64,000 nt of DNA from Streptomyces sp. BA2 (GTDB taxonomy: Bacteria > Actinomycetota > Actinomycetes > Streptomycetales > Streptomycetaceae). Within the stretch, counting starts at the first letter, position 1. Each line of letters starts with the position of its first letter. Below the pieces are notes generated by a model, which ran no database searches, was not told the DNA's origin, and worked only from the letters and a program-made list of their open reading frames with translations. Made by a program: the position numbers and the translations under genes. Positions 28,917-37,099 of the stretch are shown piece after piece. The DNA is taken from NCBI RefSeq assembly GCF_009769735.1, contig NZ_WSRO01000002.1:2492001-2556000 (forward strand). The letters are read 5' to 3'.

Positions 28917-28960
28917 GCTAATCTGGAGGAGCACACCCCCTCTCCCCCTCAGGAGCCCCG

Positions 28961-29473
28961 ATGAAGGCTTCGGCCGACCCCGCCTGTACCGAGCTCCCCA
29001 CCGCGGCGCGGCGGGGGCCCGTCAGCCACACCGTGAGCCGGGTGGCCCGGCTGCACCGGATCGCGGCGGGCAAGGCGCTGAGGGGGCTCGGGCTCTACCC
29101 CGGCCAGGAATTCGTGATGATGTGCCTCTGGGACGCGGGGCCTGTGCGGCAGTCGGAGCTGATCAAGGCGGTCGACCTGGACCCGTCGACGGTCACGAAG
29201 ATGCTGCAACGCCTGGAGCAGGCAGGACACGTACTGCGCCGCCCCGACCCGGCCGACCGCCGCGCGGTACTCGTCGAGGCCACGGACGCGAGCTGCGGGC
29301 TCCTGGCGGAGGTGGAGCGGGCGTGGGGCGAACTGGAGACGCACACGCTGGAGGGGCTGGACGAGGACGAACGGGCGGAACTGGCACGGCTCCTCGGCCG
29401 GGTGGAAGCGAACCTGTGCACGGAAACGGCTGACTGCCCCCTGGAGGCGAGGAGCGCGGGGGGCGGGGCCTAG
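28961..29473 (+). CDS. MarR family transcriptional regulator
   Basis: A 170-residue winged-helix regulator. The DNA-binding part is LYPGQEFVMMCLWDAGPVRQ, SELIKAVDLDPSTVTKMLQR and LEQAGHVLRRPDPADRRAVL, the last being the beta-wing. Cys residues occur at CTEL near residue 9, in DASCGLL, and as a pair NLCTETADC at the C-terminus; these could sense electrophiles or oxidants, but that is inference. It is divergent from the Old Yellow Enzyme gene and should autoregulate through the two palindromes. GGAG lies about 7 bases before the ATG. Confidence 0.92.
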   Translation: MKASADPACTELPTAARRGPVSHTVSRVARLHRIAAGKALRGLGLYPGQEFVMMCLWDAGPVRQSELIKAVDLDPSTVTKMLQRLEQAGHVLRRPDPADRRAVLVEATDASCGLLAEVERAWGELETHTLEGLDEDERAELARLLGRVEANLCTETADCPLEARSAGGGA

Positions 29474-29521
29474 GCCTCCGCGGGGGGGGGCGGTGCCGGT
29501 CCGGTTGTGGGGCGGGGCCGC

Positions 29522-29614
29522 GCCGGTATGTCCGTCCTCGCTATCGTCCGGTGGCCGTGGGGCTGCTTCGGCTCCGGAGCCTTCGGGAGCCGTGCTCCGG
29601 GCAGACATACCGGC
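29522..29614. repeat. Inverted repeat between MarR and anti-sigma genes
   Basis: GCCGGTATGTC at 29522-29532 and its complement GACATACCGGC at 29604-29614 enclose 71 bases that contain further small hairpins (around CGGCTCCGGAGCC). It lies in the 244-base convergent spacer; a fragment GCGGGGCAATCGGGCGGGTG follows at 29661-29680, also found in repeat copies A and E. A terminator or a mobile repeat remnant are both possible. Confidence 0.55.
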
Positions 29615-29717
29615 ACGTCCCCTCACGAGCGCTGCCGACTGCGAGTAATCGCTGGTCACTGCGGGGCAATCGGGCGGGTGGGCGGGAGAGCTTGTTCGTT
29701 CAGGGGGCGCTGCGGGG

Positions 29718-30737
29718 TCAGAGCCAGGCCAGGGACGCTGCTCGGGTCAGGATCTGTTGCGCGGCGGCCTCGCTGCCGGAGATTCCCTTCGCCACCCCCG
29801 CAGGGGAGACCCGGCCGCCCATGAGCAGGCAGAAGTCCACCGGGTCGAGCACCAGCTCCGCCCTCACCGGCTCCGCCCCGCCACCGCCCAGGATCCAGGA
29901 AACCTCGCCCCCCTCCCCGGCGAGGGTCAGCGCGACGGCCGGCGCCTTGGAGCCCAGGGCCAGATCCAGGATCCGTACGGCCAGACGCACCAGCTGCCAG
30001 AGATGGGGAGTGCGGGGCGCCGGGACCGGTATGTCCAGAGCCCTGCCGATGTCGTCCGAGTGCACCCATGCCTCGAAAGCCCGGACGAGGAAGTGGTCCG
30101 CCACCGGCAGCCGCGCCCCCATCAACATCGTGGCCCGCCCCGCCAGTTCGGGGTCGTACGCCTCGGGACAGGAGAGCAGCGCGGCGGCCTGACTCTCCCA
30201 GGACGCCACGGTCTGCGCGGGAGTGCGGGCCCGCTCCCGGGCCAGGACCGACTCCGTACGCGCGGCCCACGCCACACGCCACGGCGTCCCGTCCGCCCCG
30301 TCGCACGGCCCGGGCCCGCGCAGACCGAGCCGCACGGCCAACGGCTCGTCCGCGGCCAGCAGATGCGCCATGGTGTCGTGGACGTTCCAGTCGTGCACGA
30401 CAGGGGTTCCCCAGGCGCCGCTCTCCTCCAACTCCCCAAGCAGAGCCTGGAGTCCGGCCACGGCGGCAGCGTACGGAGCGGCGTGCGGAGCCGTACGGGA
30501 CGCCGCCGGGCGGGTGCGCAGGGCGAGGGCCAGGCCCCGGTCCGCCGGGGCGGGCCCGCTGTCGGCCGGAGGCGGGCCGTCCAGGTGCCGCACCGTCGCC
30601 CGCAGCCGCGTCGCCTCCGCCGCGCACGGCTCGCAGTCGGCCAGATGCGGGGCGACCGTCCGCTCGTCACCCGGCATGAGCGCGCCGACGGCCCAGGCCC
30701 CGAGAAGTTCACGTACGGCTTCGTGATCCGTGGTCAT
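29718..30737 (-). CDS. Anti-sigma-like protein: zinc-finger domain fused to a maleylpyruvate isomerase/DinB domain
   Basis: A 339-residue cytoplasmic protein. Residues 1-45 resemble an anti-sigma zinc-binding domain: LGAWAVGALMPGDERTVAPH then LADCEPCAAE, with the H-x3-C-x2-C pattern. From about residue 90 a mycothiol-dependent isomerase/DinB fold follows, with HDWNVHDTMAHLLAADEPLA and RAFEAWVHSDDIGRAL supplying the metal-binding His...Glu/His set. The last 80 residues resemble the C-terminal SCP2-like part of such isomerases. The start overlaps the sigma factor stop by one base, so they are coupled. I infer an anti-sigma factor controlling the neighbour, perhaps with thiol or ligand sensing by the second domain. 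No membrane helix is visible. Confidence 0.8.
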   Translation of the reverse strand: MTTDHEAVRELLGAWAVGALMPGDERTVAPHLADCEPCAAEATRLRATVRHLDGPPPADSGPAPADRGLALALRTRPAASRTAPHAAPYAAAVAGLQALLGELEESGAWGTPVVHDWNVHDTMAHLLAADEPLAVRLGLRGPGPCDGADGTPWRVAWAARTESVLARERARTPAQTVASWESQAAALLSCPEAYDPELAGRATMLMGARLPVADHFLVRAFEAWVHSDDIGRALDIPVPAPRTPHLWQLVRLAVRILDLALGSKAPAVALTLAGEGGEVSWILGGGGAEPVRAELVLDPVDFCLLMGGRVSPAGVAKGISGSEAAAQQILTRAASLAWL

Positions 30738-31381
30738 CACGCGCCTCTTTCGCCTGGAGCGTCGGCAAGTGCCGAGCCGGGTTGGTCCGGTGGGTCGGCC
30801 AGGGCCTCGGCCAGTCTGCGCAGGGCGGCCCGTAAGCGGGTCTTCGCCGTGCCCTCCGGAATGCCGAGCTCCACCGCCGCCTGGCGGTACGTGCAGCCCG
30901 CGAAGTACGCGAGGTGGACCACCTGACGCTGCGGGAGCGGAAGTCTCGCCAGTGCGGAGTGGAGGAGCAGGGAGCGTTCTCGTGCCATGACCACGTCTTC
31001 CGGGGGCGGGTCCGGGGCGGGGATGGTGTGCAGGGTCGCGTCGTCGGCGTGGGCCGCCTTGCGGTGGCGCTCCTCGCCGCGTACCCAGTCCACCGCCCTC
31101 CGATGCGCCAGCATGCACAGCCAGGTGCGCAGGCTGCCCCGCCGTGCGTCGAACGCGTAGGGCCTCGACCAGAGATGGGCGAAGACCTCCTGGGCGACGT
31201 CCTCCGCCGCGGCCGGACTGCGGGTGACGCGCCCCGCGACGCGGTGGACGAGGGCGCCGTACGCGTCATAGGCCTCGGCTAGCGCCGTCTCGTCGCCGTA
31301 CACCAGGCGCTGGTGCAGGTCGGCGTCCCGATGGGGCTGCTGAGCCACTGACACCACCGCCTCGTGAGGCCACCCCGTCAT
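30737..31381 (-). CDS. ECF-type RNA polymerase sigma factor
   Basis: A 214-residue group 4 sigma factor. Region 2 is seen in LVYGDETALAEAYDAYGALV, AAAEDVAQEVFAHLWSRPYA and GSLRTWLCMLAHRRAVDWVR; region 4 in LARLPLPQRQVVHLAYFAGC, TYRQAAVELGIPEGTAKTRL. It directs RNA polymerase to a small stress regulon and is probably held by the following anti-sigma-like protein, with which it shares one base. ATG at 31381 has AGGAAGG just upstream; a GTG 30 bases later is an alternative start. Its promoter region is short (36 bases to the next gene). Confidence 0.92.
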   Translation of the reverse strand: MTGWPHEAVVSVAQQPHRDADLHQRLVYGDETALAEAYDAYGALVHRVAGRVTRSPAAAEDVAQEVFAHLWSRPYAFDARRGSLRTWLCMLAHRRAVDWVRGEERHRKAAHADDATLHTIPAPDPPPEDVVMARERSLLLHSALARLPLPQRQVVHLAYFAGCTYRQAAVELGIPEGTAKTRLRAALRRLAEALADPPDQPGSALADAPGERGA

Positions 31382-31417
31382 GCCTTCCTAGCGCCCCGCC
31401 GCCCGGCGCGCCAGGGT

Positions 31418-32464
31418 TCAGCCGGAGAGCACGTCGAGGATCCGGTCCACGTCCGCCTCTGTGTTGTACAGATGGAACGAGGCTCGCAGGTGCCCCGCCC
31501 GCGCGGCCGTGATGATCCCGGCCCGGCTCAACTCGGGCTCCCTGTCGGCGAGTCCGGGGACGGAGACGATGGGGGACGCGCCGGGCACCGGCACGTGGCC
31601 GAGCTCCGCGAGCCCGGCGCGGTAGCGGGCCGCCAGCGCGGTGTCGTGGGCGTGCACCGCTTCGACGCCGGTCTCCTCCAGGTACGCCAGGGCCGCCGCC
31701 GCTCCGTGGTACGCGAGGAAGGCGGGAGGTTCGTCGAAACGGTGTGCGTCGGGGGCCAGTTCCGACAGCGGGCCGTACGTGGAGTTCCAGGTGTCCGCCG
31801 CCGCGAGCCAGCCGCCGTGCAGCGGGACGAGGGTCTCCTGCGCCTCCTCGCTCACCGTCAGGAACGACGTGCCGCGCGGGCAGAGCAGCCACTTGAAGGC
31901 GCCGGTGACGGTGTAGTCGTACAGACTCGCGTCGAAGGGCAGCCAACCCGCCGCCTGCGTCGCGTCGTTGAGCGTGCGGGCCCCGTGGGCGGCGGCGGCC
32001 TCGCGCACCGCCGTGTCGTCGGCGAGACAGCCGTCGGCCGACTGCACGCCGGAGTACACGACGAGGGCAGTGGTGGGGCGGATCGCGTCGGCGAGGTCCT
32101 CAAGGGGCGCGTAACGGAGCTTGAGGTCGCCGCGGACCACGAAGGGGTTGATGATCGAGCTGAAGTCGCCCTCGGGGAAGAGGACTTCGGAGCCGGGCCG
32201 CTGTGACGCGGCGATCAGCCCGGCGTGGACGGCGACCGATCCGCCGTTGGCCACGCGCGCGTGCGGCACGCCGACGAGCCGCGCGAAGGACTCACGGGCG
32301 GCCTGCACTATCTCGAAGTCGCCCGAGCCGCCCCGTCTGCCCGCGCCGTTCTCGGCCGCGAGGCGCTGGATCGCCTCGACGGCCCTGGCGGGCAGCAGAC
32401 CGCAGCTCGCCGTGTTCAGATACGTCGACGTGGGCGCGAACTCGGCGCCATGCGTGATCCCCAT
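31418..32464 (-). CDS. Class-V aminotransferase fold protein (kynureninase/epimerase-like)
   Basis: A 348-residue PLP-dependent protein. YLNTASCGLLPARAVEAIQR is the common N-terminus of the isopenicillin-N-epimerase/selenocysteine-lyase branch; later LNDATQAAGWLPFDASLYDY gives the Asp that holds the pyridine nitrogen and VTGAFKWLLCPRGTSFLTV the PLP lysine. The C-terminal domain ends with ASFHLYNTEADVDRILDVL. It lies between the sigma factor (36 bases) and a DsbA-like gene, all on the minus strand. Reaction unknown; a desulfurase, racemase or aminotransferase are all possible. Confidence 0.87.
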   Translation of the reverse strand: MGITHGAEFAPTSTYLNTASCGLLPARAVEAIQRLAAENGAGRRGGSGDFEIVQAARESFARLVGVPHARVANGGSVAVHAGLIAASQRPGSEVLFPEGDFSSIINPFVVRGDLKLRYAPLEDLADAIRPTTALVVYSGVQSADGCLADDTAVREAAAAHGARTLNDATQAAGWLPFDASLYDYTVTGAFKWLLCPRGTSFLTVSEEAQETLVPLHGGWLAAADTWNSTYGPLSELAPDAHRFDEPPAFLAYHGAAAALAYLEETGVEAVHAHDTALAARYRAGLAELGHVPVPGASPIVSVPGLADREPELSRAGIITAARAGHLRASFHLYNTEADVDRILDVLSG

Positions 32465-32549
32465 GGGATCAACTCTCGCGCCCGTCCGCGCCCACGTCCA
32501 TCACCGATGTGTGAAGGCGACCGGTGAGTACCGCTTACGCGTCGTCGCT

Positions 32550-33257
32550 TCAGGCCTGCGGGACGGCGCAGCCGTCGGGGCCGCAGGCGTCGCCGTCCGC
32601 GAGCGTGGTGAGCGGTGAGCGGCTGTCCCACGCCTGCTCCAGAGCCTGCGTGAAGACGTCGGCGGGCTGGGCTCCGGAGACGCCGTACTTGCGGTCGAGG
32701 ACGAAGAACGGCACGCCGTTCGCGCCGAGCTCGGCGGCCTCGCGCTCGTCGGTGCGTACGTCGTCGGCGTAGCGGGACGGGTCGGCGAGCACCGCGCGGG
32801 ACGCGTCCGCGTCGAGACCGGCCGCGACGGCGAGCTCCACGAGGCGCTCGTCGTCGTCGAAGACGGAGCGCTCCTCGGCGAAGTTGGCCCGGTAGAGGAG
32901 CCCGAGCAGCTCGTCCTGCCTGCCCTGTTCCTTGGCGAAGTGCAGGAGGCGGTGCATGTCGAAGGTGCTGCCGTGGTCGCGGCCCTCGGTGAGGTAGTCG
33001 AGGCCTTCGGATGAGGCGTTCACGCCGAGGTTCCGCTCGGCCTCCTGGGCCTGCTCCTCGCTCATGCCGTACTTCTTGGCGAGCATCGGGATCACGAGCC
33101 CGCTGTCGCCCTTGGCGCGCGAGGAGTCGAGCTCGAAGGAGCGGTGCACCACCTCGACGTCGTCGCGGTGCGGGAAGGCGGCGAGTGCCTTCTCGAAGCG
33201 GGCCTTGCCCACGTAGCACCAGGGGCAGGCGATGTCGCTCCAGATCTCGACGCGCAT
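32550..33257 (-). CDS. DsbA family oxidoreductase (FrnE-like)
   Basis: A 235-residue thioredoxin-fold protein without signal peptide, thus cytoplasmic. The active site is CPWC in MRVEIWSDIACPWCYVGKAR (residues 11-14), and the cis-Pro loop is GANGVPFFVLDRKYGVSGAQ. FrnE-like proteins are disulfide isomerases or act as 2-hydroxychromene isomerase-like/polyketide tailoring factors. The extra C-terminal DGDACGPDGCAVP, with two Cys five residues apart, is common in actinobacterial members and may be a second redox pair. No strong operon partner. Confidence 0.93.
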   Translation of the reverse strand: MRVEIWSDIACPWCYVGKARFEKALAAFPHRDDVEVVHRSFELDSSRAKGDSGLVIPMLAKKYGMSEEQAQEAERNLGVNASSEGLDYLTEGRDHGSTFDMHRLLHFAKEQGRQDELLGLLYRANFAEERSVFDDDERLVELAVAAGLDADASRAVLADPSRYADDVRTDEREAAELGANGVPFFVLDRKYGVSGAQPADVFTQALEQAWDSRSPLTTLADGDACGPDGCAVPQA

Positions 33258-33334
33258 GTGACTAGCTCTCTTCAGGTCGAACGGTAGTACGGAGGGTCCC
33301 TCCGGTCAGTTGAAGAACGTACGACCTGCCCCGC

Positions 33335-33835
33335 TCATTCCCCGGCGGGCAGGTCCGTCAGGCACAGCCGCATCCGCAGGTGAGTGCTCGCGCCCTCGCC
33401 CGGGTCCTCGGGCCGCCAGCCGTGGCGTACGTAGAAGGCCTGGGCCCGGCGGTTCTCGCGGTGGACGTCCAGGGAGGCCTCCCGGATGCCGTCGGCCCGC
33501 CACTCCTCCACGCACGCGGCGTGCAGGTCCGCGCCGACGCCCGCCCTCCAGTGGTCAGGATCGACGTGGAACTGAAACAGCACCACCGTGTCCGCGGCCT
33601 CGCCTTCCGGCGTACGGAACGACGCGAGGCCCACGATCAGGCCCTCGCGGACCGCGCACAGCACATGCCCGCCGCGGCGCTCGATGCCCGCCTGCCACAT
33701 CGCCGTCCCGTCGACGGCTTCGTCCGGCAGCCCCTCGGGGTAGTACGTGGCCCGGGCGCGGGCGTGCAGGGCCGCGAGGGCCGGGGCGTCGGCGGTGACG
33801 GCGCTGCGTATGACGGTCGGCATCACGGTCCGCAT
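33335..33835 (-). CDS. GNAT family N-acetyltransferase
   Basis: A 166-residue acetyltransferase with VIRSAVTADAPALAALHARA at the N-terminus, LFQFHVDPDHWRAGVGADLH (acetyl-CoA loop; R/G-x-x-G-x-G/A pattern slightly altered) and ASLDVHRENRRAQAFYVRHG WRPED-type motif B. ATG at 33835 or 33823 can serve as start. It follows the AraC-type gene with 23 bases between them and may be its operon partner. Substrate unknown. Confidence 0.85.
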   Translation of the reverse strand: MRTVMPTVIRSAVTADAPALAALHARARATYYPEGLPDEAVDGTAMWQAGIERRGGHVLCAVREGLIVGLASFRTPEGEAADTVVLFQFHVDPDHWRAGVGADLHAACVEEWRADGIREASLDVHRENRRAQAFYVRHGWRPEDPGEGASTHLRMRLCLTDLPAGE

Positions 33836-33858
33836 CGTCGTGGGGAGTGCTGAGTGGA

Positions 33859-34884
33859 TCACGCTGCGATAGACGTGTTCCGGACGCTTTGAGTTCCGAG
33901 GCGGCTGAACTGGGCGCGGTAGGCGCTCGGCGTGAGCCCGGTGCGGCGCACCAGGTGGCCGCGGAGCGAGTCGGCGGTGCCGAGCCCGCAGGCCCGCGCC
34001 ACCTGGTCCATGGAGAGCGAGGTCGTCTCCAGGAGCTCCTTGGCCCGCTCGATGCGCTGGTGGAGCAGCCACTGCAGCGGGCTCACCCCGCTCTCCGCGT
34101 GGAAGCGCCGGGTGAGGGTGCGCACGCTGACGCCCGCCTGCCGTGCGAGGTCGGCGAGCGTGAGCGGCTCGTCGAGGTGGCGCATGGCCCAGCCCCGGGT
34201 GTCGGCGCAGGCCTCGCCGCGCTCGGGAGGGAGCGGGGTCTGGGTGAACTGGGTCTGGCCGCCGGGCCGTACGGGGGCGACGAGCGCGGCCCTTGCCACC
34301 TGGTTGGCGACGGCAGCCCCGTAGTCGGTGCGGATGATGTGCAGGCACAGGTCGATCCCCGCCGCGTACCCGGAGGACGTCATGACCTGCCCGTCCTCCA
34401 CGTAGAGGACGTCTCCCTTGAGGTCGAGCGCGGGGTAGCGGCTGCGCAGCTCCTCGGCGAGCTGCCAGTACGTGGTGGCGCTGCGCCCGTCGAGCAGTCC
34501 CGCCTCCGCGAGCACGAAGGCACCGCTGCAGATGGACGCGATGCGCCGGCCCGCTTCGGCGGCCTCGCGGACGGCGGCGACGGTCCGCGGGTCGGGCTCG
34601 TAGCGGTGTCCGGTGCCCGCGACGAGGAGGGTGTCGGCGTCGCGCACTGCGTCGAGCCCGTGCTCCACCTGGAGGCTGAGCCCGCCGGTGGTGGCGATGG
34701 TGCCGGGCTGCGGGGTGCAGACGACCACCTCGTACCCGGGTCCACCGTCCACCTCGACCTTCTCGAAGAGCATCTCGGGGATCGCGAGGTTGAACATCGA
34801 TACGGGCGAGGGCGCGATGACGGCGACGCGGTGGGGCGGCCGCTGGGCGGGCTTCGACCGGTGGGCGGGCTTCGGGCGGCGCAT
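33859..34884 (-). CDS. GlxA-type transcriptional regulator (DJ-1/PfpI + AraC HTH)
   Basis: A 341-residue regulator. Residues 18-190 are a DJ-1/PfpI-like domain with RIASICSGAFVLAEAGLLDG, the Cys at the nucleophile-elbow position, though enzymatic activity is not expected. Residues 230-330 hold two helix-turn-helix motifs: LTLADLARQAGVSVRTLTRR and MDQVARACGLGTADSLRGHL, ending with the AraC signature GLTPSAYRAQF. It is divergent from an MFS exporter (65-base gap), so it probably controls that gene. Ligand unknown. Confidence 0.92.
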   Translation of the reverse strand: MRRPKPAHRSKPAQRPPHRVAVIAPSPVSMFNLAIPEMLFEKVEVDGGPGYEVVVCTPQPGTIATTGGLSLQVEHGLDAVRDADTLLVAGTGHRYEPDPRTVAAVREAAEAGRRIASICSGAFVLAEAGLLDGRSATTYWQLAEELRSRYPALDLKGDVLYVEDGQVMTSSGYAAGIDLCLHIIRTDYGAAVANQVARAALVAPVRPGGQTQFTQTPLPPERGEACADTRGWAMRHLDEPLTLADLARQAGVSVRTLTRRFHAESGVSPLQWLLHQRIERAKELLETTSLSMDQVARACGLGTADSLRGHLVRRTGLTPSAYRAQFSRLGTQSVRNTSIAA

Positions 34885-34949
34885 GGCCAGAACCTCCGGA
34901 GGTATGGCATTCAGGCCACTACTGTAGTCACGCCGCCGTCCGCAGACTC

Positions 34950-36368
34950 ATGGGCATGGCAACGAACGACCTCACCGAAGGCTCCCGCCCCACAGGGCGG
35001 TTGACGCAGCAGGCGCAGCAGGCACCCCACCCCGTGCCCGGCCGCGACGACAAGCGCCGGACGTCCCCCGGCCTCACTCTCACGGCCGCCATGCTCGGCT
35101 TCGCCCTGATCACGCTCGACGCCTCCGTGGTGAACGTGGCGCTGCCCGCGATCGGCGACTCGCTGGGCGGCGGCATGTCCGGGCTCCAGTGGGTCGTGGA
35201 CGCCTACACCCTCGCCTTCGCCGCCCTGATGCTCTCCACCGGCGCGCTCTCCGACCGGATCGGCGCGACCCGGGCGTACGCGATCGGCATCACGGTGTTC
35301 ACGGCCGCCTCGGTGGCGTGCGGGCTCGCACCGTCGCTGCCCGTCCTGATCGGCGCGCGGGTGGTGCAGGGCGTGGCGGCCGCGGTGGTGCTGCCCGCCT
35401 CGCTCTCCCTCGTGCGCCAGGCCTACTCCGACGCGGCCAAGCGGGCGCGCGCGGTGGCCCTCTGGGCGGCGGGCGGTTCGGTCGCGGTGGCCCTCGGCCC
35501 GGTCGCGGGCGGTGCGTTGACCACGGCGTGGGACTGGAGCGGCATCTTCTTCATCAACGTACCGCTGGGCGCGGTGGCGCTGGTCCTGCTGCTGCGGGCC
35601 CCGCGCTCGGAGCGGCGGCCCGCGCCCCTGGACGTGCCGGGGCAGCTGCTCGCGGTCCTGACGCTGACGGCCCTGACCTTCGCCGTCATCGAGGGCGGTA
35701 CGACGGGTCTGTTCGCCCTGGTCGTCGCGGTGGCGGCGGGCGTGGCGTTCCTGCGGACGGAGGCGCGGCAGGCGCACCCGGTGGTGCCGCTGGGTCTCTT
35801 CCGTGACCGCACGGTCGCTATCACCGTCGCGGCAGGGGCCGCGTGCAGCGTCGCCTTCTACGGTCTCGTCTTCGTCTTCAGCCTCTTCTTCCAGGAGGTG
35901 CAGGGGCGTTCGGCGCTGTGGGCCGGACTGATGTTCCTGCCGATGACCGGGCTCATCGCGGTCACGAACGTCGTGGCGGGGAAGCTGGCGGCGCGGGTCG
36001 GTCCGCGGACGCCGATGCTGGCGGGGCAGGCGGTCGCCGTACTGGGCCTGCTGGCGCTCTTGTTCGCCGACGCATCGACGCCTGCGCTCGGCCTCGCGTT
36101 CCTCATGGTGCCGCTGGCCCTGGGGTGCGCGCTGACCATTCCGCCGCTCACCGCGGCGATGATGGAGGCGGTGCCCGCTGACCGGGCAGGCCTGGCCGCG
36201 GGGGTCCTCAACTCGGCCCGCCAGGTGTCGGGCGGCCTGGGAATCGCGGCCTTCGGGGGCTTGGTGGCGGGGGACTTCGTCTCGGGGATGCGGGTGAGTC
36301 TGCTGATCGCGGCGGGGCTGCTGGCGGTGACGGGGGTGGCGACGCTGGGCTTGCGGCGCGGACGCTGA
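34950..36368 (+). CDS. MFS drug exporter, DHA2 (14-helix) type
   Basis: A 472-residue membrane protein. A 40-residue polar N-terminus (Gln/Pro-rich) precedes the first helix. The DHA2 pattern LDASVVNVALPAIGDSLGG (motif D1), WVVDAYTLAFAALMLSTGAL, SDRIGATRAYAIG (motif A) and GPVAGGALTTAWDWSGIFFI (motif C) is clear. About 13-14 hydrophobic segments are present. Likely proton-driven efflux of toxic compounds or antibiotics; divergent from the GlxA-type regulator. Two possible ATGs (34950, 34956). A repeat element starts immediately after the TGA. Confidence 0.9.
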   Translation: MGMATNDLTEGSRPTGRLTQQAQQAPHPVPGRDDKRRTSPGLTLTAAMLGFALITLDASVVNVALPAIGDSLGGGMSGLQWVVDAYTLAFAALMLSTGALSDRIGATRAYAIGITVFTAASVACGLAPSLPVLIGARVVQGVAAAVVLPASLSLVRQAYSDAAKRARAVALWAAGGSVAVALGPVAGGALTTAWDWSGIFFINVPLGAVALVLLLRAPRSERRPAPLDVPGQLLAVLTLTALTFAVIEGGTTGLFALVVAVAAGVAFLRTEARQAHPVVPLGLFRDRTVAITVAAGAACSVAFYGLVFVFSLFFQEVQGRSALWAGLMFLPMTGLIAVTNVVAGKLAARVGPRTPMLAGQAVAVLGLLALLFADASTPALGLAFLMVPLALGCALTIPPLTAAMMEAVPADRAGLAAGVLNSARQVSGGLGIAAFGGLVAGDFVSGMRVSLLIAAGLLAVTGVATLGLRRGR

Positions 36369-36480
36369 TTTTCCCCAACCCCGCCCCTTCCCGAAAACCC
36401 GCTGGCGCGGGGGCCTTGGTTGCCCTCATCACCGGCTTCGCCGAGTTCGTCCTCAAACGCCGGACGGGCTGGAAGTTTCC
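36369..36480. repeat. Intergenic palindromic repeat, copy B (left half)
   Basis: Begins directly at the MFS stop, TGATTTTCCCCAACCCCGCC, and is near-identical to copy A for its first 50 bases, then has the arm 36449-36475 shared base for base with cobB. The right half of the palindrome is absent. It lies between convergent genes. Confidence 0.85.
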
Positions 36481-36485
36481 GGACC

Positions 36486-37094
36486 TTACGACCCGTCCCT
36501 GAGGCCCTGGGGCCAGTTCGGACGGAACTCGATTCCGTCGTACGTCACCACGCACCCCTCCCCCACCGGCGACTGCGCCATGAACCCCACCAGCGCCGCG
36601 CCCGCCGTCTTCTCCTCGCCGAGGGAGAAGATCCTGACGAACGTCCACCGCTTGCCGTCCAGTGACGCGTGGAACGCGAACGCCGAGCCCGTGCGGCTGA
36701 TGCGGAGCCAGACGCTGCTGCCGTCCACCACGAACGCATTCGCGTCGTCGGAGCGGCCGCGGGTGACGACCGTGCAGACCGTCGCCTCGTCCGGCGACCG
36801 CTCCAGGCAGAGCTTGGCCCACTCCCGGTCGCCCACGTGCAGGTACAGCACGCCCGCGTCGAACGCCGCCGCGAAACCGACCGTCACCCGCGCGATCAGC
36901 TGGAAGTCGCCCTCGGGCGCGCCGAGGAGGCGAGGCGCGTCCGACGCGGGGTCGAGCGCCTCGCCCGTCGGCGGCACGAAGCGGTCCTGCCGGCAGCCCG
37001 CCCAGCCGGTGAGCACACCGTCCTCGTAGGACCAGTTGCCGTCGGGGCCGTACGTGCGCAGGGAGAAGGGCAGTTCGGGGATGTTGACGTCCAT
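36486..37094 (-). CDS. DUF1349 (concanavalin-like) domain protein
   Basis: A 202-residue protein filling one DUF1349 domain: QDRFVPPTGEALDPASDAPR, GDFQLIARVTVGFAAAFDAG VLYLHVGDREWAKLC-type strands, NAFVVDGSSVWLRISRTGSA and FAFHASLDGKRWTFVRIFSL. The fold is a beta-sandwich related to laminin-G/concanavalin domains and may bind sugars; no enzyme activity is established. No signal peptide. It starts 5 bases after the aldehyde dehydrogenase stop on the same strand, so the two are co-transcribed and it may act in the same sugar-acid pathway (inference). Confidence 0.85.
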   Translation of the reverse strand: MDVNIPELPFSLRTYGPDGNWSYEDGVLTGWAGCRQDRFVPPTGEALDPASDAPRLLGAPEGDFQLIARVTVGFAAAFDAGVLYLHVGDREWAKLCLERSPDEATVCTVVTRGRSDDANAFVVDGSSVWLRISRTGSAFAFHASLDGKRWTFVRIFSLGEEKTAGAALVGFMAQSPVGEGCVVTYDGIEFRPNWPQGLRDGS

Positions 37095-37099
37095 GGGCG

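Noticed and set aside
29551..30192. Forward frame overlapping the spacer and the end of the anti-sigma gene
   Set aside because: No start signal and Pro/Ser/Arg-rich translation opposite a recognised protein.
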